From NCBI GenBank assembly GCA_004173355.1, contig SEAD01000018.1, positions 1 to 64,000 of the forward strand: 64,000 bases of DNA, in the 5' to 3' direction. Positions within the stretch are counted from its first letter, which is position 1, and every line of letters begins with the position of its first letter. This stretch comes from Chitinophagaceae bacterium. GTDB taxonomy: Bacteria > Bacteroidota > Bacteroidia > Chitinophagales > Chitinophagaceae. The notes under the pieces are model-generated. The model worked only from the letters and a program-made list of their open reading frames with translations, did no database searches and was not told where the DNA came from. Positions 1-8,014 of the stretch are shown here, one piece after another. Position numbers and translations under genes: made by a program.

Positions 1-1
1 C

Positions 2-19
2 TTCCGGTATCGACCGGAA
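2..19 (+). other. Perfect 7-bp hairpin upstream of rpsP
   Basis: A perfect inverted repeat (TTCCGGT, loop ATCG, ACCGGAA) lies 39 nt before rpsP. No T-run follows, so it is not a standard terminator on the + strand. It could be the end of an upstream gene's structure or a leader structure of the rpsP transcript. The window begins at base 1, so its context cannot be seen. Confidence 0.35.
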
Positions 20-57
20 CTAACAACTATTGTTTAACGCTGTTAAATTTCTATTTA

Positions 58-504
58 ATGTCAGCAAAAATCCGACTTCAACGTCACGGGTCTAAAAAAA
101 GACCTTTCTACTTCATCGTTATCGCCGACGCACGTGCTCCACGTGACGGTAAATTCATCCAGAAATTAGGTACTTACAACCCCCTGACCGTTCCTGCTAC
201 CATCCAGCTGGATCGCCAGAAAGCCCTCGAGTGGCTGAGCAAAGGTGCTACACCAACCGATACGGTTCGTCGCATCCTGAGCTTCAAAGGTGTATTATAC
301 CTGAAACACCTTCTCCGCGGTGTCGGACTTGGTCTTTTTGATGATGCTACTGCCATGGAGAAATTCACGAAGTGGAGCGCAGAACATGAAGCGCAGATCA
401 AAAAACGCCAGGAAGATGCTTACCGCCAGAAGCGCAGCCGTCGTCCGATGGGTCGCAGGCCGGAATCACGCCCTCAGCAGAGCGAAGGTGGTGACCAGGG
501 ATAA
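58..504 (+). CDS. rpsP: 30S ribosomal protein bS16
   Basis: Small-subunit ribosomal protein S16, which binds 16S rRNA in the 5' and central domains and helps 30S assembly. The N terminus carries the family signature ([20 protein letters not shown], then the [15 protein letters not shown] region). At 148 aa it is longer than the roughly 80-90 aa proteobacterial form. The extra C-terminal part is basic, Arg/Gln-rich and low in complexity, as is usual in Bacteroidota. The ATG at 58 directly precedes the conserved SAKIRL start. A strong terminator follows 26 nt after the stop, so rpsP can form its own transcript, with rimM next as in many bacteria. Confidence 0.97.
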   Translation: MSAKIRLQRHGSKKRPFYFIVIADARAPRDGKFIQKLGTYNPLTVPATIQLDRQKALEWLSKGATPTDTVRRILSFKGVLYLKHLLRGVGLGLFDDATAMEKFTKWSAEHEAQIKKRQEDAYRQKRSRRPMGRRPESRPQQSEGGDQG

Positions 505-529
505 ATCGTCCTTAAACTCTTTTTTTCAA

Positions 530-558
530 GGCCACTATCTGCGATAGTGGCCTTTTTT
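530..558 (+). terminator. Rho-independent terminator after rpsP
   Basis: Ten-bp perfect stem (GGCCACTATC at 530-539 pairing with 543-552), 3-nt loop, then six T (553-558). It sits between the rpsP stop and the rimM start, so rimM is expected to have its own promoter or to depend on read-through. Confidence 0.9.
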
Positions 559-571
559 ATTCTTTCATGAA

Positions 572-1087
572 ATGGAATACTACAGACTCGGAAAACTTGC
601 GGCTTCATTCGGACTGAAAGGGGAAATGATCCTGACCCATTACCTGGGCAAAAAATCATCGCTCAAAGGCCTGCAGGCCGTTTTCACCGAAGAAAAAACC
701 AACTCCTTCCTGCCCTGGTTTATCGAAGAAACCAGGATAAAATCAGAGGAAGAAACCTATATCAAACTGGAAGGGGTGGACACAAAGGAATCCACCATGA
801 GGCTGGTCCGTAAAGAACTCTGGATCCCCGAAGCGGAGTTTAAGAAAATGGCCGCAAAATCAGCACCCGTAAGCCTCCTGGGTTATACGATCTTCAACGG
901 GAAAGATGAACTCGGCGAAATACTTGAGATCATCGAACAACCACACCAGGTACTTTGTCGTATCGAAGTAACAGGCCGCGAAGTGCTGATTCCCCTGCAT
1001 GAGGAAACACTCGAAAAAGTGGATCATAAAAAGAAAAAAGTAGTGACCGTACTACCCGACGGCCTCCTGGAAATATACCTTGGATGA
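572..1087 (+). CDS. rimM: 16S rRNA processing protein RimM
   Basis: Ribosome maturation factor needed for late 30S assembly; it binds uS19. The 171-aa length fits the family. An N-terminal RimM beta-barrel (YRLGKLAASFGLKGEM at the start) is followed by a PRC-barrel-like C-terminal half (LLGYTIFNGKDELGEI, then LIPLHEETLEKVDHKKKKV, ending in LPDGLLEIYLG). The neighbourhood rpsP-rimM supports it; trmD, usually next in the operon, lies 4.3 kb downstream after five other genes. The last 8 nt overlap the start of dinB, suggesting translational coupling. Confidence 0.95.
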   Translation: MEYYRLGKLAASFGLKGEMILTHYLGKKSSLKGLQAVFTEEKTNSFLPWFIEETRIKSEEETYIKLEGVDTKESTMRLVRKELWIPEAEFKKMAAKSAPVSLLGYTIFNGKDELGEILEIIEQPHQVLCRIEVTGREVLIPLHEETLEKVDHKKKKVVTVLPDGLLEIYLG

Positions 1088-2243
1088 ACAACTGAAACAT
1101 ATCGCCCACTTTGATCTCGACTCCTTTTTTGTATCGGTTGAAATCATCAACAACCCCTCGCTGAAAGGCAAACCCGTACTGGTGGGTGGCTACGAACGCG
1201 GAGTGGTGGCGGCATGCAGTTACGAGGCCCGGAAATTCGGTATCCATTCGGCCATGCCGATGAAAAAAGCAAAACAGCTTTGCCCGCAGGCCATCATCAC
1301 CAACAGCAGCCGGGGCGAATACAGCAAATACTCGCGCTGGGTCACCGATATCATCGCATCCAAAGTCCCACTGTTTGAAAAGGCATCCATCGATGAATTT
1401 TATATCGATCTCAGCGGCATGGATAAATTCTTTGGTGTGACGCAGTATGCCAAAGACCTGCGCACACTGATCACAAAGGAAACCGGACTGCCCATTTCCT
1501 GCGGTCTCGCCTCTGCCCGCTTCATCGCCAAAATGGCCACGAACGAAGCCAAACCAAATGGATTCCTGCAGGTGCTGCATGGACGTGAAACCGATTTCCT
1601 CTGGCCCATGGGTATTGAAAAAATAAACGGGGTAGGCAAACAGACCGAACAGTCACTGAAAAATTTTGGCATCTATACCATCGAGGATATCGCGCGCACA
1701 CCGATCGAACTCATGGAACGGTATGCCGGCAAATGGGGGCACGACCTCTGGCACAAAGCACACGGACGTGGCAGCACGGAGATCGCTACGGACTGGGAAC
1801 AGAAAAGCATCAGCCACGAAAACACGTTCCACGAAAACTCTACCGATACTGCCTTCCTCCACCAGGAACTCGTGCGCCTCACAGAGAAAACCGCCTTCTC
1901 CCTGCGGGAAGACGAAAAACTGGCGGGATGCCTCACAGTGAAAGTGAGGTACGGGGATTTTGAAACCGTATCGCGGCAGGAAACCATCGATTATACCGCA
2001 CTTGATGATGTACTCAACGCAAAAGTCAAGGACCTGTTTAATAAAGTCTGGCAGAAAGGCCGCCCCGTGCGGCTCCTGGGCGTCCGGCTTTCACAGTTCA
2101 TCCCCTTCACCATGCAGATGAGCCTGTTTGGAAACAAGGTGGAAAAACTGAATCTCTATAAAGCCATGGATGAAATCAAGGAACGCTTTGGTGTAAAATC
2201 AGTAACCAAAGCCGTGAGCATCAAAAAAGAAAAAGAAGAATGA
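1080..2243 (+). CDS. dinB: DNA polymerase IV (Y-family, DinB)
   Basis: Error-prone translesion DNA polymerase. The catalytic acidic residues are visible: Asp12 in HFDLDSFFVSVE, and Asp105-Glu106 in SIDEFYIDLSG. The fingers and thumb regions follow, with the helix-hairpin-helix segment INGVGKQTEQSLKNFGIYTIEDIA around residues 180-205 and a little-finger domain to the end. Length 387 aa fits. The start is a TTG at 1080 that overlaps rimM by 8 nt; no ATG precedes the conserved Asp in frame. The C terminus contains MQMSLFGNK, which resembles a QxSLF-type beta-clamp binding motif, although it is not at the extreme end. Confidence 0.93.
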   Translation: MDEQLKHIAHFDLDSFFVSVEIINNPSLKGKPVLVGGYERGVVAACSYEARKFGIHSAMPMKKAKQLCPQAIITNSSRGEYSKYSRWVTDIIASKVPLFEKASIDEFYIDLSGMDKFFGVTQYAKDLRTLITKETGLPISCGLASARFIAKMATNEAKPNGFLQVLHGRETDFLWPMGIEKINGVGKQTEQSLKNFGIYTIEDIARTPIELMERYAGKWGHDLWHKAHGRGSTEIATDWEQKSISHENTFHENSTDTAFLHQELVRLTEKTAFSLREDEKLAGCLTVKVRYGDFETVSRQETIDYTALDDVLNAKVKDLFNKVWQKGRPVRLLGVRLSQFIPFTMQMSLFGNKVEKLNLYKAMDEIKERFGVKSVTKAVSIKKEKEE

Positions 2244-2279
2244 CCGGGCATACCTGCCGGTAACAAAGACCATTAAACA

Positions 2280-3272
2280 ATGAATACCCCTCAGCACCCG
2301 CCGCGGCAAAGCCTTATCATTGCAGCATTCGCAGCCATCTACCTGATCTGGGGTTCTACATTTATTGCGGTGCTGATTGCCATCCGCGATATCCCGCCCT
2401 TCCTCATGGGTGGCATCCGGTTCACAACAGCGGGTATCATCCTTTTCATTTATGCCAGGGTGAAAAAACATTCCGTGCCGCCACCAAAAGACAGCGCACG
2501 TATCGCCCTTACCGGTGTGATGACGCTCTTCTTCGGCACCGGCGCAGTGGCATTCGTGGAGCAATACATCAGCAGCGGATTCGCGGCCATCGTTGTGGCC
2601 ACGGTCCCGATCTGGTTTATCCTGCTCGACAAACGCCAGTGGGTGGCCAACTTTTCCAACAAATGGATCGTGGCCGGGCTGCTGATCGGGTTCATCGGCG
2701 TACTCACCCTTTTTGCAGATAAAAACTCCCTCGACTTCTCCGGCGATCCCATGAAAATCTGGAGCGTATTCATCCTGCTGGCCGGTACCATGTGCTGGGC
2801 TATCGGTTCACTCTATTCCAAATACGCGGTCCTCAGTGGCAGCACGCTGATGAAAGCCTCCATCCAGATGATCGGGGCGGGACTGGTCTCGCTGTCGGCA
2901 GGTTTCCTGTATGGCGAACACCATCATTTCACAATCAGCCAGGTCACCCGCGACTCCCTGTTTGCCCTGCTCTACCTGATATTTATCGGTTCACTGATCG
3001 GATATATCGCTTACTTCTGGCTCCTGTCGGTCCGCTCACCGGCCATCGTGGGCACCTATGCCTATGTGAATCCGGTAGTGGCCGTATTCCTCGGCTGGCT
3101 TATTGCCGGGGAAACCATATCCGGCCAGCAGGTGATCGCACTCACGGTAATTGTGTCGGGTGTGGTGCTGGTCACTTTCTCCAAAAAGAAAAAACAAAAG
3201 GTATCTTCGCATTTTCCCAACACTCAAAATGACGGCTATGCAAACCTGGAAAGATTATCAGGAAAAAAATAA
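2280..3272 (+). CDS. EamA/DMT-family transporter
   Basis: Inner-membrane permease of the drug/metabolite transporter superfamily, about ten transmembrane helices in two EamA repeats. The first repeat starts with AAFAAIYLIWGSTFIAV and the second begins near the WAIGSLYSKYA segment. At 330 aa it has the normal size. The conserved positions IWGSTF and PPFLMGGIRF are typical of YedA/RhaT-like members, whose substrates are amino acids, purines or other metabolites. The substrate here cannot be read from sequence. Its 3' end overlaps the likely start of the following M20 peptidase by 44 nt, an unusually long same-strand overlap. Confidence 0.85.
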   Translation: MNTPQHPPRQSLIIAAFAAIYLIWGSTFIAVLIAIRDIPPFLMGGIRFTTAGIILFIYARVKKHSVPPPKDSARIALTGVMTLFFGTGAVAFVEQYISSGFAAIVVATVPIWFILLDKRQWVANFSNKWIVAGLLIGFIGVLTLFADKNSLDFSGDPMKIWSVFILLAGTMCWAIGSLYSKYAVLSGSTLMKASIQMIGAGLVSLSAGFLYGEHHHFTISQVTRDSLFALLYLIFIGSLIGYIAYFWLLSVRSPAIVGTYAYVNPVVAVFLGWLIAGETISGQQVIALTVIVSGVVLVTFSKKKKQKVSSHFPNTQNDGYANLERLSGKK

Positions 3273-4599
3273 GGACCGCTTCCTCAATGAAATGCTCGAC
3301 CTGCTGCGCATCCCCTCCATCAGCGCGAAATCAGAGCACAAGGGCGATATGGTGAAATGTGCCGAAGCAGTACGGAAAAGCCTGCTCGATTCAGGGTGTG
3401 ATAAAGCCGAAGTAATGGCCACCGATGGCTACCCTGTAGTGTATGGTGAAAAAATCACCGATCCTTCCAAACCCACCGTATTGGTATACGGACACTATGA
3501 TGTACAACCTGCCGAACCACTCGAACTCTGGCACAGCGGCCCGTTTGAACCCGTCATAAAAGACGGTAAGGTATTCGCCCGTGGTTCCGCAGATGACAAG
3601 GGACAGTTCTACATGCATGTGAAAGCACTGGAAGTGCTGGTGAAAACCAACAGCATGACAACCAATATCAAATTCCTGATTGAAGGCGAAGAGGAAATCG
3701 GTTCCCCCAACCTCGGCAAATTCGTGGCTGAAAATAAAGAACTGCTCAAAGCCGATGTGATCCTGATCAGCGACAGCTCGATGCTGAGCATGGAAAACCC
3801 TTCACTGGATACCGGTGTACGCGGACTGAGTTATATCCAGGTGGAAGTAACCGGTGCCAACCGTGACCTGCACAGCGGAACCTATGGCGGTGCAGTGGCC
3901 AACCCGATCACCATCCTCGCAAAAATGATCGCATCCTGCCATGATGAAAACAACCATATCACCATCCCCGGTTTTTATGATGATGTAGCCGTGGCCACAA
4001 AGGAAGAACGCGAGTTGCTGAATAAAGCACCCTATGATGAAAAGGAATACTCCGACGAACTCGGCGTGAAGGAACTCTGGGGTGAAAAAGGATATACCAC
4101 CTACGAACGTACCGGCATCCGCCCGACACTTGAGGTCAACGGGATCTGGGGCGGTTATACCGGCGAAGGCGCCAAAACGGTGTTGCCATCAAAGGCATAC
4201 GCAAAAATTTCCGCACGCCTGGTACCCAACCAGTCATCCGACAAAATCACGGAAAAACTGCTGGAGTACTTCAAGTCAATTGCACCGGCATCCGTCACCG
4301 TGGAGGCAGAACTGCACCATGGCGGCGAACCCTACATGACACCAATCGACAGCAAGGGTTACCTCTCGGCAGCGAAAGCAGTGGAACAGACGTTTGGCAA
4401 GGCACCCATCCCCGTTCGCGGCGGTGGCAGTATCCCGATCTGTTCAATACTCGAAAAGGAACTGGGCATCAAAATCGTGTTCATGGGCTTTGGCCTCGAC
4501 AACGATAACCTGCATAGCCCGAATGAAAAATACAATCTGGAGAACTATTACAAGGGCATCGAAACAATCCCCTATTTCCATAAGTTCTTCGCGGAATAA
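3229..4599 (+). CDS. M20/M25/M40-family dipeptidase
   Basis: Metal-dependent exo- or dipeptidase of the M20 family (PepV/CNDP-like), probably cytosolic as no signal peptide is seen. Metal-site motifs are present: LVYGHYDVQPAEPLELW (His and Asp ligands), RGSADDKGQ (bridging Asp), EGEEEIGS (catalytic Glu and Glu ligand), and a late GFGLDNDNLHSPNEKY (His ligand). A dimerisation (lid) domain occupies the middle. The start was taken at ATG 3229 (456 aa); ATG 3238 is an alternative. The longer open frame beginning at 3151 reads through the 3' end of the transporter gene and is not family-like. The peptide substrate is unknown. Confidence 0.88.
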   Translation: MTAMQTWKDYQEKNKDRFLNEMLDLLRIPSISAKSEHKGDMVKCAEAVRKSLLDSGCDKAEVMATDGYPVVYGEKITDPSKPTVLVYGHYDVQPAEPLELWHSGPFEPVIKDGKVFARGSADDKGQFYMHVKALEVLVKTNSMTTNIKFLIEGEEEIGSPNLGKFVAENKELLKADVILISDSSMLSMENPSLDTGVRGLSYIQVEVTGANRDLHSGTYGGAVANPITILAKMIASCHDENNHITIPGFYDDVAVATKEERELLNKAPYDEKEYSDELGVKELWGEKGYTTYERTGIRPTLEVNGIWGGYTGEGAKTVLPSKAYAKISARLVPNQSSDKITEKLLEYFKSIAPASVTVEAELHHGGEPYMTPIDSKGYLSAAKAVEQTFGKAPIPVRGGGSIPICSILEKELGIKIVFMGFGLDNDNLHSPNEKYNLENYYKGIETIPYFHKFFAE

Positions 4600-4639
4600 C
4601 CGGTGAAGCTTACTTCGCCGTACCATAAAAGGAAGGTGC

Positions 4640-5017
4640 ATGAAAGAGAAATTGCGGCTGGACAAATATCTCTGGGCCATACGGCTTTTTAAAACCCGTT
4701 CGCAGGCAGCAGATGCCTGCGATTCGGGAAAGGTAAAACATGATGGCAGCCAGGCAAAGCCATCCAGGGCGGTTGTGCTGGGTGATGAATACGAAGTAAA
4801 AACCGAAGCCAAACGCTGGCGTATCAAGGTAACCGGGTTGCTGGAAAAAAGGGTGGCCTTCCCGGAAGCCATCCAGCACTACGATGATATCACCCCGGAG
4901 GAAGAAGTGGAACGGATCCAGTTCCAGTCAGCAAGTTTCCACACCGGAAAACGCCAGAGCAAAATCGGAAGGCCGACCAAAAAAGAACGACGCGACCTCG
5001 ATGGGTTCATGGAATGA
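4640..5017 (+). CDS. RNA-binding S4 domain protein (Hsp15-like)
   Basis: Small basic protein of 125 aa with an N-terminal S4 RNA-binding domain (LRLDKYLWAIRLFKTRSQAA, residues 4-23, then ACDSGKVKHDG). This is the arrangement of Hsp15/HslR, which in E. coli binds stalled 50S subunits carrying nascent chains. A charged tail follows (GRPTKKERRDLDGF). The last 4 nt overlap the ATG of the following lipoprotein gene. Function is inferred from the domain only; other short S4 proteins have different roles, so no symbol is assigned. Confidence 0.82.
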   Translation: MKEKLRLDKYLWAIRLFKTRSQAADACDSGKVKHDGSQAKPSRAVVLGDEYEVKTEAKRWRIKVTGLLEKRVAFPEAIQHYDDITPEEEVERIQFQSASFHTGKRQSKIGRPTKKERRDLDGFME

Positions 5018-5412
5018 AAAAAACAACCACCATACATATCCTGGTGCTGGCGGTGATGACCTGCCTCGCAGCGGGCTGTACAAAAAGCAGCGATGCCGAT
5101 GCGGACAGGGAGAACCCCGTGGTCACACTTACCTCGCTGTCGGACGGGCAGGTATTTACCGGTGCACAAACCATCAATATCACCGGCAGCGTTACCGACA
5201 ACCGGTACATCAAGGAGATCCATATTGAAATTTCCAGTCTTGATACCGGCGAGGAATACCTGCATGTACACATCCATCCGGCCGCCGCATCCTACAACTA
5301 CGACCAGCCTTACCTGCTTACCGCAGGCAGGAATTATAAAATACGCGTGATCGCTGATGATGCCCAATCCAACTCATCCGTGCGGAGCGTCAATATCAGC
5401 TGCATCCCGTAA
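5014..5412 (+). CDS. Small lipoprotein with an Ig-like fold
   Basis: A 132-aa predicted lipoprotein. The N terminus has a Lys-rich start, a hydrophobic core and a lipobox (CLAAGC at about residues 17-22), so lipidation at Cys22 is expected. The mature part resembles bacterial Ig-like/DUF4625-type domains, with alternating hydrophobic strands around [34 protein letters not shown] and a late [13 protein letters not shown]. It starts in a 4-nt overlap with the S4 gene and is followed 14 nt later by trmD. Role unknown; cell-envelope location is the only safe inference. Confidence 0.7.
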   Translation: MKKTTTIHILVLAVMTCLAAGCTKSSDADADRENPVVTLTSLSDGQVFTGAQTINITGSVTDNRYIKEIHIEISSLDTGEEYLHVHIHPAAASYNYDQPYLLTAGRNYKIRVIADDAQSNSSVRSVNISCIP

Positions 5413-5426
5413 TAATTTTTTTACCA

Positions 5427-6104
5427 ATGGTTATTGATATCCTGACTGTACAGCCTGACCTGCTCAACAGTCCCTTCGAACATAGCATCATGAAAAGGGC
5501 GCAGCAGAAAAACCTGCTGAACATCCGCGTGCACCAGCTGCGCAAATGGGCGGTGAATGAATACGGGATGGTGGATGATTACCAGTTTGGCGGTGGCGCG
5601 GGAATGGTGATGATGTGTGAACCACTTGTCAAAGCCATTGAAGAACTTTCAGCCGAAGCGCCATACGACGAAATCATCTTCCTGACACCGGACGGCAAAA
5701 CACTCAACCAGCAGACCTCCAACAGCCTCTCGCTGAAAGGCAGGCTGCTGCTCATCTGTGGCCATTATAAAGGGATTGATGAACGCATCCGTGAACACTT
5801 TGTCACCATGGAAATTTCCATCGGCGACTATGTGCTGAGCGGTGGCGAACTGGCCGCAGCCGTACTCGTGGACAGCATCGGACGCCTGCTGCCCGGCGTG
5901 CTGGGCGACGAGACATCTGCACTCTTTGATTCCTTCCAGGACAACCTGCTGGCACCACCCGTGTACACCAGACCGGTGGAATACAGGGGATGGACCGTAC
6001 CATCCGTACTCATGAGCGGCGACCACCGCAAAATTGACGAGTGGAGGCACGACCAGGCACTGGAACGCACGAGACAAAGACGACCCGACCTGCTGGACGA
6101 ATGA
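5427..6104 (+). CDS. trmD: tRNA (guanine-N1)-methyltransferase TrmD
   Basis: SPOUT-class methylase that makes m1G37 in tRNAs reading CNN codons, preventing +1 frameshifting. Visible motifs are [16 protein letters not shown], the SAM-binding trefoil-knot segments [14 protein letters not shown] and [14 protein letters not shown], and a C-terminal [16 protein letters not shown] region followed by a helical end. Length 225 aa is normal. Its stop codon abuts a possible micro-ORF on the opposite strand at 6105. Other genes separate it here from rpsP-rimM. Confidence 0.96.
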   Translation: MVIDILTVQPDLLNSPFEHSIMKRAQQKNLLNIRVHQLRKWAVNEYGMVDDYQFGGGAGMVMMCEPLVKAIEELSAEAPYDEIIFLTPDGKTLNQQTSNSLSLKGRLLLICGHYKGIDERIREHFVTMEISIGDYVLSGGELAAAVLVDSIGRLLPGVLGDETSALFDSFQDNLLAPPVYTRPVEYRGWTVPSVLMSGDHRKIDEWRHDQALERTRQRRPDLLDE

Positions 6105-6176
6105 TCATCCGAAAACCAATACCAGGCAATAGTATGCAAGGATCATGGCTACATTGATTACAAAGGTTTTCATCAT
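6105..6176 (-). CDS. Possible 23-aa hydrophobic micropeptide
   Basis: A 23-codon open frame on the minus strand (MMKTFVINVAMILAYYCLVL, then VFG and stop) encodes a single hydrophobic segment that would fit one membrane span. Its stop codon ends exactly where trmD ends on the other strand. It occupies part of the otherwise empty 266-nt gap between trmD and the adenine deaminase gene. No clear ribosome binding site is seen and frames this short occur by chance, so this is only a candidate. Confidence 0.2.
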   Translation of the reverse strand: MMKTFVINVAMILAYYCLVLVFG

Positions 6177-6302
6177 AAGCTGGATTTAGAACCCTCAGGG
6201 CAAAAGCACTGCCAAAGCGTGCCAGGAAGCATTCAAAAACACGCATTTTCAGGTTTTACTTCGTGATCACACGCCGCGCCCGGTGGAACACCCCGGCTTT
6301 TC

Positions 6303-6324
6303 CCCGGACCAGTCCGGGTATTTT
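6303..6324 (+). terminator. Possible terminator between trmD and ade
   Basis: Six-bp stem CCCGGA/TCCGGG with loop CCAG, followed by TATTTT. It lies 200 nt after the trmD stop and before the ade promoter region. The U-run is interrupted, so this is a weak call. Confidence 0.4.
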
Positions 6325-6358
6325 CACCTTTGGCGAGTCCGTTTTACAGTGAATGAAT

Positions 6359-6366
6359 TAAGTTTA
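6359..6366 (+). promoter_or_regulatory. -7 box (TAAGTTTA) 4 nt before ade
   Basis: TAAGTTTA matches the Bacteroidota -7 consensus TAnnTTTG at 7 of 8 considered positions and ends 4 nt before the ade ATG. If used, transcription would start at or beside the start codon. The nearest TTTG (6329-6332) is 26 nt upstream, longer than the usual spacing, so the -33 element is uncertain. Confidence 0.35.
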
Positions 6367-6370
6367 CAAC

Positions 6371-8014
6371 ATGCCGACAATCTCAATCAAAGCCAGGCTG
6401 GCTGATGCTTTCGCACGCCGGACCTACCCCGCGGAAATCACCATCAGCAACGGACGCATCAGCCAGATCACTGAACTGACCAGCACCGGTGATACAGTGC
6501 TTCCTTATATCCTTCCGGGCTTTACCGACAGCCATGTGCATATTGAAAGTTCCATGCTGGTGCCATCGGAGTTTGCAAAAATGGCGGTGGTACACGGTAC
6601 CGTGGCAACCGTGAGTGACCCGCATGAGATCGCAAATGTGTGCGGACCTGCAGGGGTGGAGTTCATGATCGAAAATGGCAGGACCGTTCCATTCAAATTC
6701 AATTTCGGTGCCCCGAGCTGTGTACCTGCAACGACATTTGAAACGGCCGGCGCCACCCTCGATGCAAAACAGGTGGCCAGCCTGCTGGCCCGCCCTGAAA
6801 TAAAATACCTCAGCGAAATGATGAACTTCCCGGGTGTGCTTTTCAGGGATCCGGAGGTAATGGAAAAAATTGCTGCTGCACATGCCCTGGGAAAACCGGT
6901 AGACGGTCATGCACCCGGGCTTCGTGGCCTCGATGCACAAACTTATATCGATGCCGGTATCAGCACCGATCATGAATGTTTTACGGCGGAAGAGGCACTC
7001 GACAAACTGGACCGTGGTATGAAAATCCTGATCCGTGAAGGAAGTGCGGCAAGGAACTTTGATGCACTGATCGGGCTGCTGGCTGATCATGAAGATCATA
7101 TCATGTTCTGCAGTGATGACAAACACCCGGACAGCCTGCTGCTCGGGCATATCGACCAGCTCTGCGCAAGGGCCGCGGCCAGGGGCATAAATGTTTACAG
7201 CATCATCCGTGCTGCCTGTATCAATCCGGTGCTGCATTACAAGCTGGATGTAGGACTGTTACGGACCGGTGATCCTGCCGATTTTATTTTGGTGGATGAT
7301 CTCACCGGATTCAGGGTACGGGAGACCTGGATCAATGGGGAAAAAGTGGCGGCCAATGGCCGGTCGCTGATCAGCACCACACCCGCCGGCACCATCAACC
7401 AGTTTGACTGCCAGCCCATCCATCCTTCACATATTACTTTCCTTGTGCCGGATACGGATACCATACCCGTGATAGAAGCACTCGATGGACAACTCATAAC
7501 CACCCGGGGGTCCCAGGCGGTGAGCGACCTGCTGCATACCAACGGAAGGGAACTGGTCAGCAACACCGCTGCAGATGTGTTGAAAATTATTGTGGTGAAC
7601 CGCTACAAACCCTCTGCTGTTGCAGTGGCCTTTATCCGCAACTTCGGATTGCAGGCTGGTGCACTGGCTTCGTCAGTTGCACATGACAGCCACAATATCG
7701 TGGCAGTGGGAGCAGATGATGGCAGTCTCTGCCGCGCGGTGAACCTGGTGATTGAGGCAACCGGTGGCGTAAGTGCGGTGTATGGCGACCGCGAAGAGAT
7801 TGTGGCCTTACCCGTGGCCGGACTCATGAGTAATGCACCCGGACCGGATGTGGCAGCAGCCTACACCTCTATCGACAGGCTCTCAAAAGAAATGGGAAGC
7901 CGTCTCGGCTCCCCATTTATGACTTTGTCGTTTATGGCTTTGCTGGTCATTCCCCATCTCAAACTCAGCGATCTTGGTTTGTTTGACGGCGACAGGTTTC
8001 AGCTGCTGGATTAA
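6371..8014 (+). CDS. ade: Adenine deaminase
   Basis: Metal-dependent hydrolase converting adenine to hypoxanthine and ammonia in purine salvage. The amidohydrolase metal site is visible as GFTDSHVHIESSM (His55 and His57), with DPHEIANVCG nearby. The middle holds GHAPGL and STDHECFTAEEALDKLDRGM, and MFCSDDKHPDSLL supplies the late Asp. The C-terminal adenine-deaminase-specific domain includes SSVAHDSHNIVAVG. Length 547 aa matches the family. The gene ends in a 4-nt convergent overlap with the TolB/amidohydrolase gene. Confidence 0.94.
   Translation: MPTISIKARLADAFARRTYPAEITISNGRISQITELTSTGDTVLPYILPGFTDSHVHIESSMLVPSEFAKMAVVHGTVATVSDPHEIANVCGPAGVEFMIENGRTVPFKFNFGAPSCVPATTFETAGATLDAKQVASLLARPEIKYLSEMMNFPGVLFRDPEVMEKIAAAHALGKPVDGHAPGLRGLDAQTYIDAGISTDHECFTAEEALDKLDRGMKILIREGSAARNFDALIGLLADHEDHIMFCSDDKHPDSLLLGHIDQLCARAAARGINVYSIIRAACINPVLHYKLDVGLLRTGDPADFILVDDLTGFRVRETWINGEKVAANGRSLISTTPAGTINQFDCQPIHPSHITFLVPDTDTIPVIEALDGQLITTRGSQAVSDLLHTNGRELVSNTAADVLKIIVVNRYKPSAVAVAFIRNFGLQAGALASSVAHDSHNIVAVGADDGSLCRAVNLVIEATGGVSAVYGDREEIVALPVAGLMSNAPGPDVAAAYTSIDRLSKEMGSRLGSPFMTLSFMALLVIPHLKLSDLGLFDGDRFQLLD

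Noticed and set aside
2-19. Hairpin before rpsP as a riboswitch or r-protein binding site
   Set aside because: Only a simple 7-bp hairpin is visible, with no further conserved structure; kept as an unexplained feature only.
3151-3228. Upstream extension of the M20 peptidase frame
   Set aside because: It lies within the 3' part of the DMT permease gene and gives a Trp/Arg/Lys-rich stretch unlike M20 N termini; ATG 3229 is a better start.
6010-6246. 78-codon minus-strand frame between trmD and ade
   Set aside because: Overlaps the trmD 3' end and has an Arg/Cys-rich product without domain character; the 23-codon hydrophobic frame in another phase is the more plausible of the two.
6383-7237. 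284-codon minus-strand frame inside ade
   Set aside because: Antisense to the metal-binding half of adenine deaminase; no recognisable domain.
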